From Dinochytrium kinnereticum (lineage: Eukaryota > Chytridiomycota > Chytridiomycetes > Chytridiales > Chytridiaceae), in assembly GCA_027604005.1 (NCBI GenBank), contig JADGJT010000030.1, positions 51,615 through 102,940 of the forward strand: a DNA stretch of 51,326 bases, read 5' to 3'. How positions within the stretch are numbered: position 1 is the first letter of the stretch; each line of letters starts with the position of its first letter. Of the stretch, positions 35,501-46,637 are shown one piece after another. A model generated the notes under the pieces. It did not search any database. It had not been told where the DNA came from and was given only the letters and a program-made list of their open reading frames with translations. Both the position numbers and the translations under genes were made by a program.

Positions 35501-35650
35501 TAACATTTGAGGAATCAGATGCTCACCAAGGGGAAGGTCAAAGGTGTAGGAGTTGTCGACAACAACGGCCTTGGGGCTGAGCTTGTCGGCGAGCCCGGCG
35601 GAGGCAGTAGCCGCCAGGGCAGCAATGGCCACGATCTTGGTAAAGATCAT
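32552..35650 (-). CDS. Secreted subtilisin-like protease D (S8A, 936 aa)
   Basis: Five exons on the minus strand: 35527..35650, 35322..35453, 34777..35260, 34474..34688, 32552..34407. Signal peptide (MIFTKIVAIAALAATASAG). The pro-segment is the most divergent of the seven (AFFASRGVTPAQYRIRT ... DENLLGEMPRAYDVSRVQY). Triad Asp152 (AVIDSGIDYNH), His204 (SHGTHVAG), Ser530 (YGGTSMASPY); Asn in SANGNSGA. PA insert (AKGKALLIRWGG) and Fn3-like region (NDTRNVHQHYKMTV). The end, NAPVGGTEFDTV then EIVY, is clade II. Intron positions in the catalytic domain (after VFSC and after GGS) are not shared with B, C or E, and HGTHVAG is unbroken. It is flanked on both sides by gene-poor stretches of nearly 3 kb. 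Confidence 0.92.
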
Positions 35651-38548
35651 TGTAGAAGGATGTGTATGAGGTGGGTCTAGGTCTCGGCTCTAAGGAAACG
35701 ACGACGGGGAGTCCCTTCCTTTTTATACGCCTTTTTTTGGCCTTTGTTCCGCATGATCCTCCCCACCAAAAAAAGAAATGCGATGATTATCAGTCAGTCA
35801 GGAGAATTTACCTGCTCCTTTTCCCCTCTTCTCCTTTTCTTTTCGCTATGGGCGTCGCCTGTTCTTTTTCCCTATTCACCCAAATCAGATTTGATTTCAC
35901 TTCTGACCTTTTCCTCTCGTCGGTCGGACGGTGTAAAGAACAAGCGCAACACGTCCGTCGTAGCACAGGTGCTGCACACAGAACACAACTTGTCTGCTGT
36001 GCCCCAGAAAGGAAATTAATTAATTTTGAATTTGTCCCAACGGGGGAAAAGCACGTAGTGCTACTTGATAAGGAGATTGGAGGGAGAGGAGAGAAGGAAC
36101 GGCAGTTGGTCTGCACTGCCGCGCTGTTGGGAAAAGAGATGTCGCCTGCCTCCTTCAGCTGCATCTCCCCTGCCTCGGGGCATGCTGTCAGCGCTGCTGC
36201 ATCTGGGGTGACTGACTGACTCTGACTGCCTTGAGGCGCTTGCTGTCAGCCGGTCTTGCAACTTTATTGCAACGGATGTATTGACCCCATGGCAGAAACT
36301 GTATTGATGAATCATGAACACTTCTTCCGTCTGTTTATTAATAACGATAGCAGGGATCTTCAAATGCAGGCAGCCACAACAATGAAATATGAAATGGGCC
36401 CATCGGTTCAGCAAGTCCCTGAACGTTTCCATTCAGCACCCAGGCACGGCAAGTGATTAGCCATCGCACTGGGTCTACCTGCTGCTTCACCAAGTCCTCC
36501 TCCCTCAATTGAAAACAAGCCAGGATAAGACAACCGTACATCAATTCTGCACCAACATTCTCTGTACGACAAGGGCAGGTGCTTGGATAGCCCATTTGAT
36601 GAGGACCCCTCAGCTCATATATTCCTACCAAAGTACATTGCAATGCCTTCTGGCCCTTGTCTAGTAACCTCACCAATCGGAAGATGGCCAAGTTTCTTCT
36701 CGTCACCATGCAGCTAGCAGACTTATTATTAAAACGATTGTGAATATTCTGAATAAAATAATGATTTTGCTAAAAGTTGAAACAGAAAAAACCAACCAGT
36801 AAAGAATATTATCAAATGCCGATCATTGCACCATTTTTCCACATGGCGTTTTTCAGGTCGTAACGCTCGCTGCATGCTTTGGCTGTGATTCGCTTTCTCT
36901 TATCAGCAAACACAAAAAGCTGTTTTGACATGTCCAAAATTAAATAATGAAAAATAAAATGCTATGAAGATATTTACTTTTTTTGTCGCTCAAACTTCTC
37001 TTTCCCTTTTCCTTCGAGTATAGGCTGATTCGACATGGTATCCTTTACCTCAGTAAAGGTTTCTGATGGCAGTGGAAACGTGGCTCACCAGTGGGTAAAA
37101 AGTGTACCTCCCATTATTCCCGGATACGCGTGGCATCCCTTGAGAATTCTTTTTACTCAACTTGACTTCGTGTTTCTTGTTGTGGCGCAATTATTACAAT
37201 AACACCTTTCACTTTGCCGTCCTCAAAAGTCAAGAAACCACATTGGCCTTCACATATCCTGTGTGATGGTCACGCACGTTGCAGTGACCAAAGAATCTGA
37301 TGACACAATTCTTTGCTCAAGTTTCAAAGAAACGGTCCATACAAACTGGACCTTTCTTCACTTGTTTAGAATCTTGGGCTTTAATCATTCCATATGTATT
37401 GATCCGCTCAAGCAAAAGAGGAATTAGGGAAAGAGTTTTGAGATAAACAATTGCGTGAAATTGGGGGTTCTGTGAGGTATTTGAATTAACCCGCTATTAA
37501 GGATATATCTCAGATAGCTCTTTAGCCACTTGATTTTATTGTATAGAGTTTGGTTTTTATTCGATGCCTTGCCTCATCATATACAAATAAAATATTTGTT
37601 CTGATCTGTCAAAAACAGATTGGGGAGTCACCGTTCGATATTAATTAATAGTCAAAGGGGCAAGGTGTAATCTAGGGAGGCTTTTGAACAAAGCCATGAG
37701 ACCCATTTTTTGGAGCAGAAAAGGAGAAAAGGAAGATGATACATAGGGAATGGGAATGATCGCCCGTTACCTAACCAATAAATAAGTATGTGCATTTTTA
37801 TCAATTGCTAGACGTTTTTACAATTGCTTGCGCATTCGTTGAAGAAACAGCAGGAGGAGGACATGATTGAAGCAACAGCCTCAAGGAGGAACGTGTCGTG
37901 TTTCGTTCTCCGTGAGTGAGTGAGCAACATTGTGGCAGTGATGACATCAAAGGTGGTTGGTGGTGAAGGTGTATTGATATCAGGAAGTAGATATTATTAA
38001 TAATGCTGTCAGAGGGTACACCGCGGTATCGCCGGGTGAAAGAGGTTCCAGCCAGAATTGATTCATCCTGAAGAATTTAGTGGCGCACAAGGACGCAAAG
38101 TGTCCCAATTCGTATGGGTCCAAAGTGTCTCGCACAAGCCGGTTTGGTGTTATCAGACGTGCCGTCGCACCTGTGCAATAATGTCTTTTTGCAGGAATTC
38201 TCTGCAGAACCAGCAGCAGTAGAAGGGGCGCTCACACAGTCCAATATGGTGATCCTTACTCAACTTCATGCTTCATAACAAAAATTGCTCATCGCGTCCC
38301 ACTGTGCTGTCCTTTTTCGTGAAGGCTGGTGAAAGCAATGAGAAAAAAATGACTGCTCCTGGTCATCCGTTTAGGTACTGATATTGGACCTCTTGAATAA
38401 AAAAATGAGATAAAAAGGAGGTTGCCGACTACATCGTCGCAAGCAGCGTTTGCCCCAGATACCTCTCGACCGCATCCTGCTCTCCCCGCGTTCCTCTAGA
38501 TTAGAAGAATCACCACACCTCCTTCCCTCCATACGCACCCCATCAAAG
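35651..38548. other. Large gene-poor interval D to E (divergent promoters)
   Basis: About 2.9 kb between the divergent genes D and E, A/T-rich in its middle (about 36700-37700). No gene, RNA or repeat with a recognisable signature was found. A weak TATA-like AGATAAAAAG lies about 140 bp before the E start codon. Confidence 0.45.
35720..35727 (-). promoter_or_regulatory. TATA box of subtilase D
   Basis: The minus strand reads TATAAAAA about 70-77 bp before the start codon at 35650. Confidence 0.55.
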
Positions 38549-41538
38549 ATGCTCTTCTCTCGAACCTTGGCCTTTGCCGCCGTTATCGCCGGTGCTTCGG
38601 CCGCCGTCTCTGAGATTCGTCAGACTGGCCCTGACTCCATCAAGAACACTTTCCTTATTGAGGTTGACTCGAAGATCGATGATGCCTCTGGCTACGTCAA
38701 AACTTTCCTTAAGGAGCAAGGACTCAACGATGAGGATGTCACTGTGAGAACCACGATTCATAACAACTACTTCAACGGCGTTTCCATTGCCATCAATCCA
38801 ACACATGGTTAGTTGTATTCCTTGGTTGGCTGCTCATACGACGTGTCGGGTTCTTTTAGTCAATCTAACTCTCGTTATAAAGATGTCGAGGACATTATCA
38901 AGGCCATTCCTGCCGCGTCCAACGTCTTTAATGTCCACAGGGTGCGTCGCCCCAAAATTATCAAGCTCGCCGAGGGTGAGTCTCTCCCCGCTTGGAAGCC
39001 CGAAGGCATCCACGCTCTCACCGGTGTCAACACTGTCCGTGAGAAGCTTGGTCTCACAGGCAAGGGCATCAAGGTCGCTGTCATTGATACTGGTGTCGAC
39101 TACAAGCACGCTGCCCTTGGAGGTTGCTTTGGCCCCGGATGCCGAGTTTCCTTTGGATATGATCATGTGGGAGATACCTACAGTGCTGACAACCCTGTTG
39201 CTATTGAGGATGCTGACCCGATGGATGACTGCTCCGATGGGTCCCATGGAACCCATGTTGCCGGTGAGTTTTCTATCTGGACCTGATGTCCGTCTTCATC
39301 AAAAGAAACTTCTTCTAAAGATTATTTTTTCATTAAGGTATCGTTGGAGCTGACGCCCGTAACATCACCGACCCCAACTGGGCGTCTGACGTCCCCTTCA
39401 CTGGTGCCGCACCTGAAGCCATCCTTGGTGCTTACCGTGTCTTCGGCTGTGCGGCAGACAACACCGGTACCGACATCATCACTGCCGCCATCTACAAGGC
39501 TGCTGAGGATGGTGCGGACATTATCAACCTTTCTCTGGGAGGTGGGCCGTCCTACAGCGATGGATCTGACGCGGAGGCCGCAACCCGTGTCGGTCTTCAG
39601 GGCCACTTTGTCCTATCTGCTCACGGAAACGATGGTGCTGAGGGTATCTTTACTGCCGGGTCTCCTGGTATCGCCGCTGGTGGCATTGGAATCGCTTCGT
39701 TCGACAACATTGAGACGGCCAAGCCTTTCTTTACTGTCGGTGAGCTTGGATTCCAGTACGGACTGGGAGGCAACAACGGCAGCTTCAAGATTGGAGAGGA
39801 GTACGATATCGTTGTTAACGACTTGACCGCCGATGAACTTGACAAGCAGGATGATGGATCGGCCGACACTCCCACCGTTGACGCTACCGGCAAGATTATG
39901 TTGATTCGTTGGGGCGATGTTGCTTTCGGTGGTTCCAACCGCCGCTGCACATTCGCCGCAAAGGCGAAAGCTGTCGGTTGCATTCTCTACTCTAACACCG
40001 AGTCTGTCCCTAACATTGCCGGTTCTACTCTCGTTCCCTCACTTGCTACCACCCGCGATGCCGGTCAAGCCATCATCGCAGCCATTAAGGCTGGTCAGAG
40101 CCCCAAGATTGTTGTCACTGAGGCGGTCAAGATGTTCAACGTTCCTACTGGTGGCACCGTGTCTGATTTCTCTTCCCCGGGTCTTGACCAGGAGCTCTTC
40201 ATCAAGCCTGATTTGGGTGGTATCGGTGGGCAGGTTTACTCTACCATCTCCAAATTCTCGCAGAAGGAGACCAAGACTCCCTACGCTGTCTACTCTGGAA
40301 CCTCCATGGCCACTCCCTACGCTGCTGGTGCGGCTGCCTTGATCCTTCAAGCCTTCGGCAGGAACCGCCCCACCTACGAGGAGTTCCGTACCCTCCTTCA
40401 GAACACTGCTCAGTTCCGCAACAAGTTCGGTACTGAGCTTGTGGACTCTGTTTCGTACCAAGGTGCTGGTCTCATCGACGTCTACGCTGCTATCATGTCT
40501 AAGACTGTTGTGACTCCCTCCCGCCTCGCGTTCAACGACACCAAGAACATCAAACAGCACTACAAGCTTACTGTCAAGAACGCAGCGACAGTTCCTCTCT
40601 CATACACGGTTGGTCACCAGCCCGCCCTTCAGGTCACCCCTTTCGTGGACGGGGATGACGCTTCCCAGCCCGCTGGAGGTCAATCCTACACTGCCGACTA
40701 CGCTACCATTCGATTCTCCCGCAACAACGACCTTGTGGACACCCTCAACTTCACCCTCAAGGCCGGCGAGTCTCGCGACTTCAATGTGCACGTCCAACCC
40801 CCTGGTAAAGCCACCGCCGGTCTCTACCCCATCTACTCTGGTTACGTCGTTGTTAAGGTGGACGGTGATAAGGTCGCCTCTGTTCCTTACGCTGGTCTTG
40901 TGGGTGACTGGAGGCAGGCCCCTGTTTGGTCTCGCAAGTCTGCGGCCTTTGACAATGCTCTTTACCAGGCTTACGACAGCTTGAAGCCCTTTGGTATTGA
41001 GCTTGCGGAGAATGCTACTGCCACCACTGGTGTTTCGACCAAGGCCGCTGCCTTTTCCCCTATCCAGCAGGGCGCCGCCGTGAACTTGACGGAGGGCTTA
41101 CTCGTTTTCCCTGTCGCTGCCACCACCACGCGTATCGCTCGTGTTGACGCTATCTTCAAGGGTAAGGAGTGGAAGGCTCTGTCTGATCTCGGTATCAAGC
41201 GCCAGACTTCTCTCTACCTTGCTCCTACCTCCTCCATCTCCATCAACGTCAACCCCGATGGTACCCTGAGCGAATCCAAGGGCTCAACTCTCATCTTCAA
41301 CCCTCTGCAGAGACACGCTCCTTCTCAGGGACAGAGCGTCTTAAAGCCGTCTGTGATGGTTTGGAACGGTGAAGTTGTTACCAACGCCACTGATGTCAAC
41401 GCGCAGAAGTTGAAGCTTCCTGCTGGTGTTTACCAGATTAGGTTTGCGGCTTTGAGGCACTTTGGAAGGATGAACGCTCCTGTCGGTGGAAACGACTACG
41501 ACACTGTATTGTCCAACACTTTCAGCGTTTTTTACTAG
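38549..41538 (+). CDS. Secreted subtilisin-like protease E (S8A, 946 aa)
   Basis: Three exons: 38549..38807, 38883..39263, 39338..41538, the fewest in the array. Signal peptide (MLFSRTLAFAAVIAGASAA), pro-segment (ATG to about residue 105), triad Asp155 (AVIDTGVDYKH), His208 (SHGTHVAG), Ser536 (YSGTSMATPY), Asn in SAHGNDGA. PA insert (ATGKIMLIRWG ... RRCTFAAKAKAVGC), Fn3-like region (NDTKNIKQHYKLTV) and end NAPVGGNDYDTV ... SVFY place it in clade II. Its second intron splits the Gly codon after HVA, as in F and G, whereas B and C carry an intron 15 nt earlier in the same motif. It is the only clade II copy on the plus strand. Extracellular endopeptidase by family. Confidence 0.93.
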
Positions 41539-42247
41539 TCGAAATGCTCATATACTTAGGAGACAAATGATGGTCTTTGAAAGACCTTATCGTTTCTTTA
41601 CCCTTTTTCGTCCCTCGCTTTTTACACATGACCTCGATTCACTTCCATCTTTCCAGTTCGAATTCTTTTTCTCTCTTTTGTTTTATTTTTTTTTGACCTC
41701 TGCCTTTGTGCACTTTTTGTGGAATAGCCTCACGATATCAATCTCGTTTTTTTTTTGCGCCTTTGATATTATTTATACTTACGATTAATAATAAGAATTC
41801 ATCTCAATCTTGACCTCTGTATTATCCTTTTGTTATTCAATAGTCAAATCAAATGAACTCGTGATACCATCTTATGCAAAAATAGTTTTCTCTCCTTTCA
41901 ATTACTCCAGAGTGCTGCGTTTTTCACTGTTGCGGTAGATCCACTCTTTAGTAAGGTGTTTGTAGTGTACATGGAACTAAAGGTGTTTGTAATGTACATG
42001 GACGATAATGATTTTAGAGGTTCACGTTGTTCATTTATTTTATGTTGTTTCTCACAGTCTACGATTCAGGATAAAAATACCATTACAAAACTTTAATCGC
42101 ACCTAATAAACCGAGAATGATGAGATGTAGAATTCTCAAAAAAGCAAACAATAATATGAGGAACGCCATCTTTGACGAGAAACAAAGAAAGTGTTAAACA
42201 TAACGAGGCCCTCTCCCGAAACAAAAACACTCATTTCAAACCAATCC
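41539..42247. other. 3' region between convergent E and F
   Basis: T-rich then A/T-rich DNA holding both 3' UTRs. It contains the 23-nt near-perfect direct repeat at 41953-42002. No gene seen. Confidence 0.5.
41953..42002. repeat. Two-copy direct repeat, 23-nt unit, period 27
   Basis: Units 41953..41975 and 41980..42002 read AAGGTGTTTGTAGTGTACAT and GGA, differing by a single G/A change. It lies in the 3' region between convergent subtilases E and F; a local duplication. Confidence 0.75.
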
Positions 42248-45200
42248 CTAGTAAACCAGCCGGAAAACAGGCGACAATACAACATCATAGTTAGAGTCAC
42301 CAGCTGCCCCAACTCTTCCCCAGTGCTTCAACCCAGAGAGCTTGAACCTGTAGCTTCCAGCAGGAAGTTGCACAAGCGTCTCCTCCGACACATTCATAGC
42401 GTTGGTGACAATGACCCCGTTCCACGCGTAAACAGTGGGAAGGGCGACTCCACCGAGTTGAGGAGCAGTCCGAGGAACCTCGGTGAGAATGTACGGGGCG
42501 GTGGTGAATGTGTCAAGAGCGGTGGAGACGGCGTAGCCAAGGGGAGTCTTGTGGCGGATGTTACCGGGAAGGAGCCTCTTCTCCGCATCGGAGCCAGCGA
42601 AGATAAGCTCGGCCTTTGCGAAGCGGGAGCTTGTTGCGTAGACTTTTGTTTTCATTGTAGGGTTAGCATGGGAACGTTGAAAGAACGCAGGGGACGAAAG
42701 TATGAGAGTACTTACTGGGGAGGAAACCAAGACCGTCGGCAGTAGCATTAATGACGGTGGGGACGGTGGTGCTCAAAGGGCTAAGAGCGACGCTCCCATC
42801 CTCGGGGGAGATAGCGAGAGAGTAAGCATTGGTCAAAGAGGTGACATTGTTAACAGGAGTCGTTAACAAAGGCTGAACAAAAGCGGTAGCATAAGCCGGA
42901 GAGACTTTAGCAAAGATTGCTGCATCTCTCCAGTTGCCAACCATACCAGCGTAAGGAACGCTGGCAATGGGTTCAGCCTCACCCTGGTAAGTGATGGTGA
43001 TGTATCCGGAGTAAACCGGGAAAAGCCCAGCGATGGCGTTCTCAGGAGCCTTGAAGTGGACGTGTACGTTCCTGGATCCGCCGGCGGGAACTGTGATATC
43101 GAGGTTTGGCACACGGTCGTTATTCTTGGCGAACTTCACGTCAGCGTAGTCTTCTGTGAAGGAGGTAGAGCTGATCATCTGGAGGGCATCGTCACCGGGA
43201 ACGAAGCCGGTAGCCATGGCGGCGCCCATAGTTCCAACAGTGTAGCTGACGGGTACGGTGTCGGTGTTCCTGACAGTGAGAATGTAGTGTTGGCTGGTGT
43301 GCTTGGTGTCGTTCAAGTCTAAATGAGGTGACTTGTTGTCAGCAAACCAAGATAAAACAAAACCGGGCGAATTCAAATGCGAAAATAAACACAGGAGGCT
43401 TGAAACTTACGAAGAGCCGATGGCGTGATAATTGTTTTGGTGGTGATTGCCTTGTGAATGTTGATGAGACCAGCACCTTGCCTAGTAACGGAGTCGATGA
43501 GGCCTGAGCGGAAAATCTTTGCGGGCTTGGCAGTGTTTTGAAGGATAGCCCTCGTGGTAGGGAAATCAAACTTCTTGATACCCTTGGCCTCAAGGAACAA
43601 GGCAAGGGCTCCAGCAACGTAAGGAGCAGACATAGAAGTACCAGAGTAAACGCTGTAAGCAAAAGACTTCGCGTTATTGGCAACATTCCTCGAAACAGTC
43701 GACAAGACCTCGCCACCAATACCACCCAAATCAGGCTTAATGAACAGCTCAGGGTCAAGACCAGGAGACGAAAAGTCAGACACTGTTCCAGCGGTAGGTA
43801 CGTCAAAGTTTTGACGCTGGTTCGTAACAATGAACCTTGGCTTCTTGTTTGCCCTGAGAGCAGCAAGAATGGCCCTTCCAGCTTCATTGGTCGTGGCGAG
43901 GGATGGGACACCAGCGGCACCAAGAATTCCGGGAATCGACGCCTCGTTTGAGTAAATGATGCAGGCGACGGCGCCGGCTCTGATCGCGTAGTTGCAGCGT
44001 CTGCTCGATCCAGAGACGCTACCCCAGCGAATAAGTAGGGCCTTTCCGGTGGCATTAACCTTGATGTCATCAGTGGTGCCGTCGTCCTGAACATCGTTTC
44101 TTTCAGCATCAAGATCTGAGAAAATAGAAGCAATGTTAATAGACTCGCAAGGAAACGCAACAAAAAAAAAAAAGGCCAATAACTCACCGTTGGCAACAAT
44201 TTCGACAGGGTTGTTGAAGTTGAAGTTTCCGTTTGCAGACCCAGCACCATAGGGGAACCTCGTGCCGTCCACAGTCAAATAGGGTTGGTTGACATTGACG
44301 TTATCGAAGGAGGCGATACCAAGGCCACCACGAGAGATACCAGGAGACCCAGCGGTCATCAAACCGGAAGCCTGTTCGTTTCCATTGGACGCAACAACAA
44401 TAACACCCTGACTGCCAACAACCTCAGCAGCGTAAGCATCGGCACCGTCAGCGTAAACGGGCCCACCACCAAGCGAAAGGTTAATAATGTCAGAACCATC
44501 CTCAGCAGCCTTGAAAATGGCAGCGGCGATGATATCGGTCGAGGTGGTGTCTTCGGCGCAACCGAATACACGGTATCCACCGATAATCACGTTGGGAGCC
44601 ACACCGGTGAACGGAACGGGAGGCCTGAAGAGAGGGTCGGAGAATCGGGTGAGGTTGTAGGCGTTAGCACCGATGATACCTAAGGGTATAATAAGGTTCA
44701 TTAGGATCGATAGGCAATAAGCATACTAGGAAACAAGCAACTTACCAGCAACATGCGTGCCGTGAGATACAGATGTGCAATCATCAAAAGGATCCGGGTC
44801 AGGATAAATGGCTGTTAAGTTCTCTGCTCCATAATAGTCGCCTTTTCATATGCAGAGAACATTTGTTAGTTTCAACAGCAACAAAAGTCCACACGAAACG
44901 TACCAACTAAGTCGTAGCCTGCAGAAGTTGGTTTAGGATGGCATGATCAGTCTTAAAAGCTCGGATGAATCAAAACTCACCGTAACCAACTTTGAATCCC
45001 GGCCCAAAGCCACCACCAAGGGCAGGGTGGGTGTAGTAGATCCCAGAGTCGATAACTGCAACCTTAATACCTTGCCCACTAAGTCCAAACTTTTTTCGAA
45101 CCTCGTTAACGCCTTTTCAGCGGGTAAGAATAAAGTTCAATTAAAGAAGCACTATTTACCAGTCAAAGCGTGAATCGCCTCGGCGGGGAGTTTGGCGGCC

Positions 45201-45809
45201 TCCACCTTGACGGGAGCTGGGGCGGAGCGAAGGCTGACCTGTTGATCATGTTGTGTTTTTCGATCGTTCAGTCGAAACTTACATTGAAAAAACGAAAGGA
45301 AGGAAGTACGCACCCTGTGAATAGTCTTGCTGGCGATAGACTTGACAAGCTCATCGGCTGCAAGGAAAAGACAGGTTCATTAAAGGGCATCCATGGATGA
45401 AAGGTGTTTGCCAAGTTCTCAAGTGAAAAAGAATGACAACAAGTCAAAGTTTGATCAACTTACATGACTCCCTGTTAGCCAGCTGAACACTAACTCCCTT
45501 GTAAAGTTGGGTGTTTACAGCGAAACGAATCTTGTAGTCGGAAGCCGGGACACCTTTCTTGGAAAGCTCCTCAGCGACGAAGCTCTCAGGGTTTGCAACA
45601 GCTGTGCGATGTGAGAAAACGTCATGAGTCTTGACGATCGAACTAAACTGCCAAAACGACACGAAAACTCCTGAGCACTCACTTGAATCAACCTCCACCA
45701 TGAAGATATTGGGGATGGCACCCTTCGCCTCACCATGAATAACGGTGGGCTCGGCCGATGCCATGGCCACAGCACATGCCAGGACCGAGAGGATCTTTGC
45801 GACGAGCAT
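42248..45809 (-). CDS. Secreted subtilisin-like protease F (S8A, 941 aa), 11 exons
   Basis: Eleven exons on the minus strand: 45683..45809, 45464..45601, 45314..45357, 45160..45238, 44981..45112, 44904..44918, 44746..44841, 44188..44679, 43411..44115, 42716..43318, 42248..42642; the sum is in frame. Exon 6 is a 15-nt microexon matching the 22-nt exon 4 of A. Signal peptide (MLVAKILSVLACAVAMASA), pro-segment, triad Asp151 (AVIDSGIYYTH), His205 (SHGTHVAG), Ser535 (YSGTSMSAPY), Asn in ASNGNEQ. Tyr replaces the usual Asp four residues after the catalytic Asp. PA insert (ATGKALLIRWG ... RRCNYAIRAG), Fn3-like region, end GDSNYDVV ... FRLVY: clade I. It is the most intron-rich copy and may be closest to the ancestral structure. 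Confidence 0.9.
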
Positions 45810-46637
45810 TCTGCCTTCGATCTGCTGTGAGACGGAGGGAGAGTTTTGTCAGGCAGTTAGTCAGCGGGGGTACCTTGGTGCATTCTTTTTTTATCTGGCC
45901 GTAACAGCGAAAAAGACACCCAAAGGGAAAAACTCTGTCGCACAGCGATTTCTCCGACAAGGTTTGTACAACCCTCGCGGTGACAAGTCAGTGTCCTTCT
46001 TGCCTTTTCCATCCACATTACAGTTGAATAACATTTAGGTGGAAGGTAAATACCAACTTGGTATTTAAAGATGCGTGGACCAGGGGGCAGCATCAAGGCA
46101 ACATTTGTTATTTATTGTCTTTTACCCTTGTTCCCTTCATATTCCACCAACCAAGAATCTTCCAGATGATAAGGATTCAAGGGCATGCAACGGCAAAATA
46201 AAATCGTGGAAGAAATAAATGCCTTGCTCATCATTTGATGCTCATCAGAAGTTTCCCTCTTTCGAGTTTATCATAAACACTGAGGATCAAGCGCGAAAGA
46301 CACGCGGAAGACTCAGCCTCGCCTTATTAGATTTGCATATAGTTGAAACATCAAAAAGATTTGGTTGCAAACGTGGTGTTTTATATTCTCAGAGAGGAGG
46401 CCAATAGCACAAATAAAACCAACACTCAGAGTACGCGTGAAGGGCGGAAAGAAGGGCAAAAAATTATCAAAGCTGGGGTCTGGAAGCATCACCAGTTAGA
46501 ACCCATCCGAGAAAGGTGAAAAAAAAAGATGTAAGATGGCTTTAGGTGTAAAGGCGCGTTTCTAAAAAAGAGGTCTTCCGAACATTACAAAATCGAAAAA
46601 AAACGGTGGGACATAAAAGAAAGAAGAATCTTGTCGT
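45810..46637. other. Intergenic F to G
   Basis: Promoter side of F and 3' side of G. A GATAAAAAAA on the minus strand about 75-85 bp before the F start is a weak TATA candidate. No gene is supported. Confidence 0.4.

Noticed and set aside
36338..36709. 123-codon minus-strand frame in the D-E interval
   Set aside because: No domain, no conserved start context and no codon bias.
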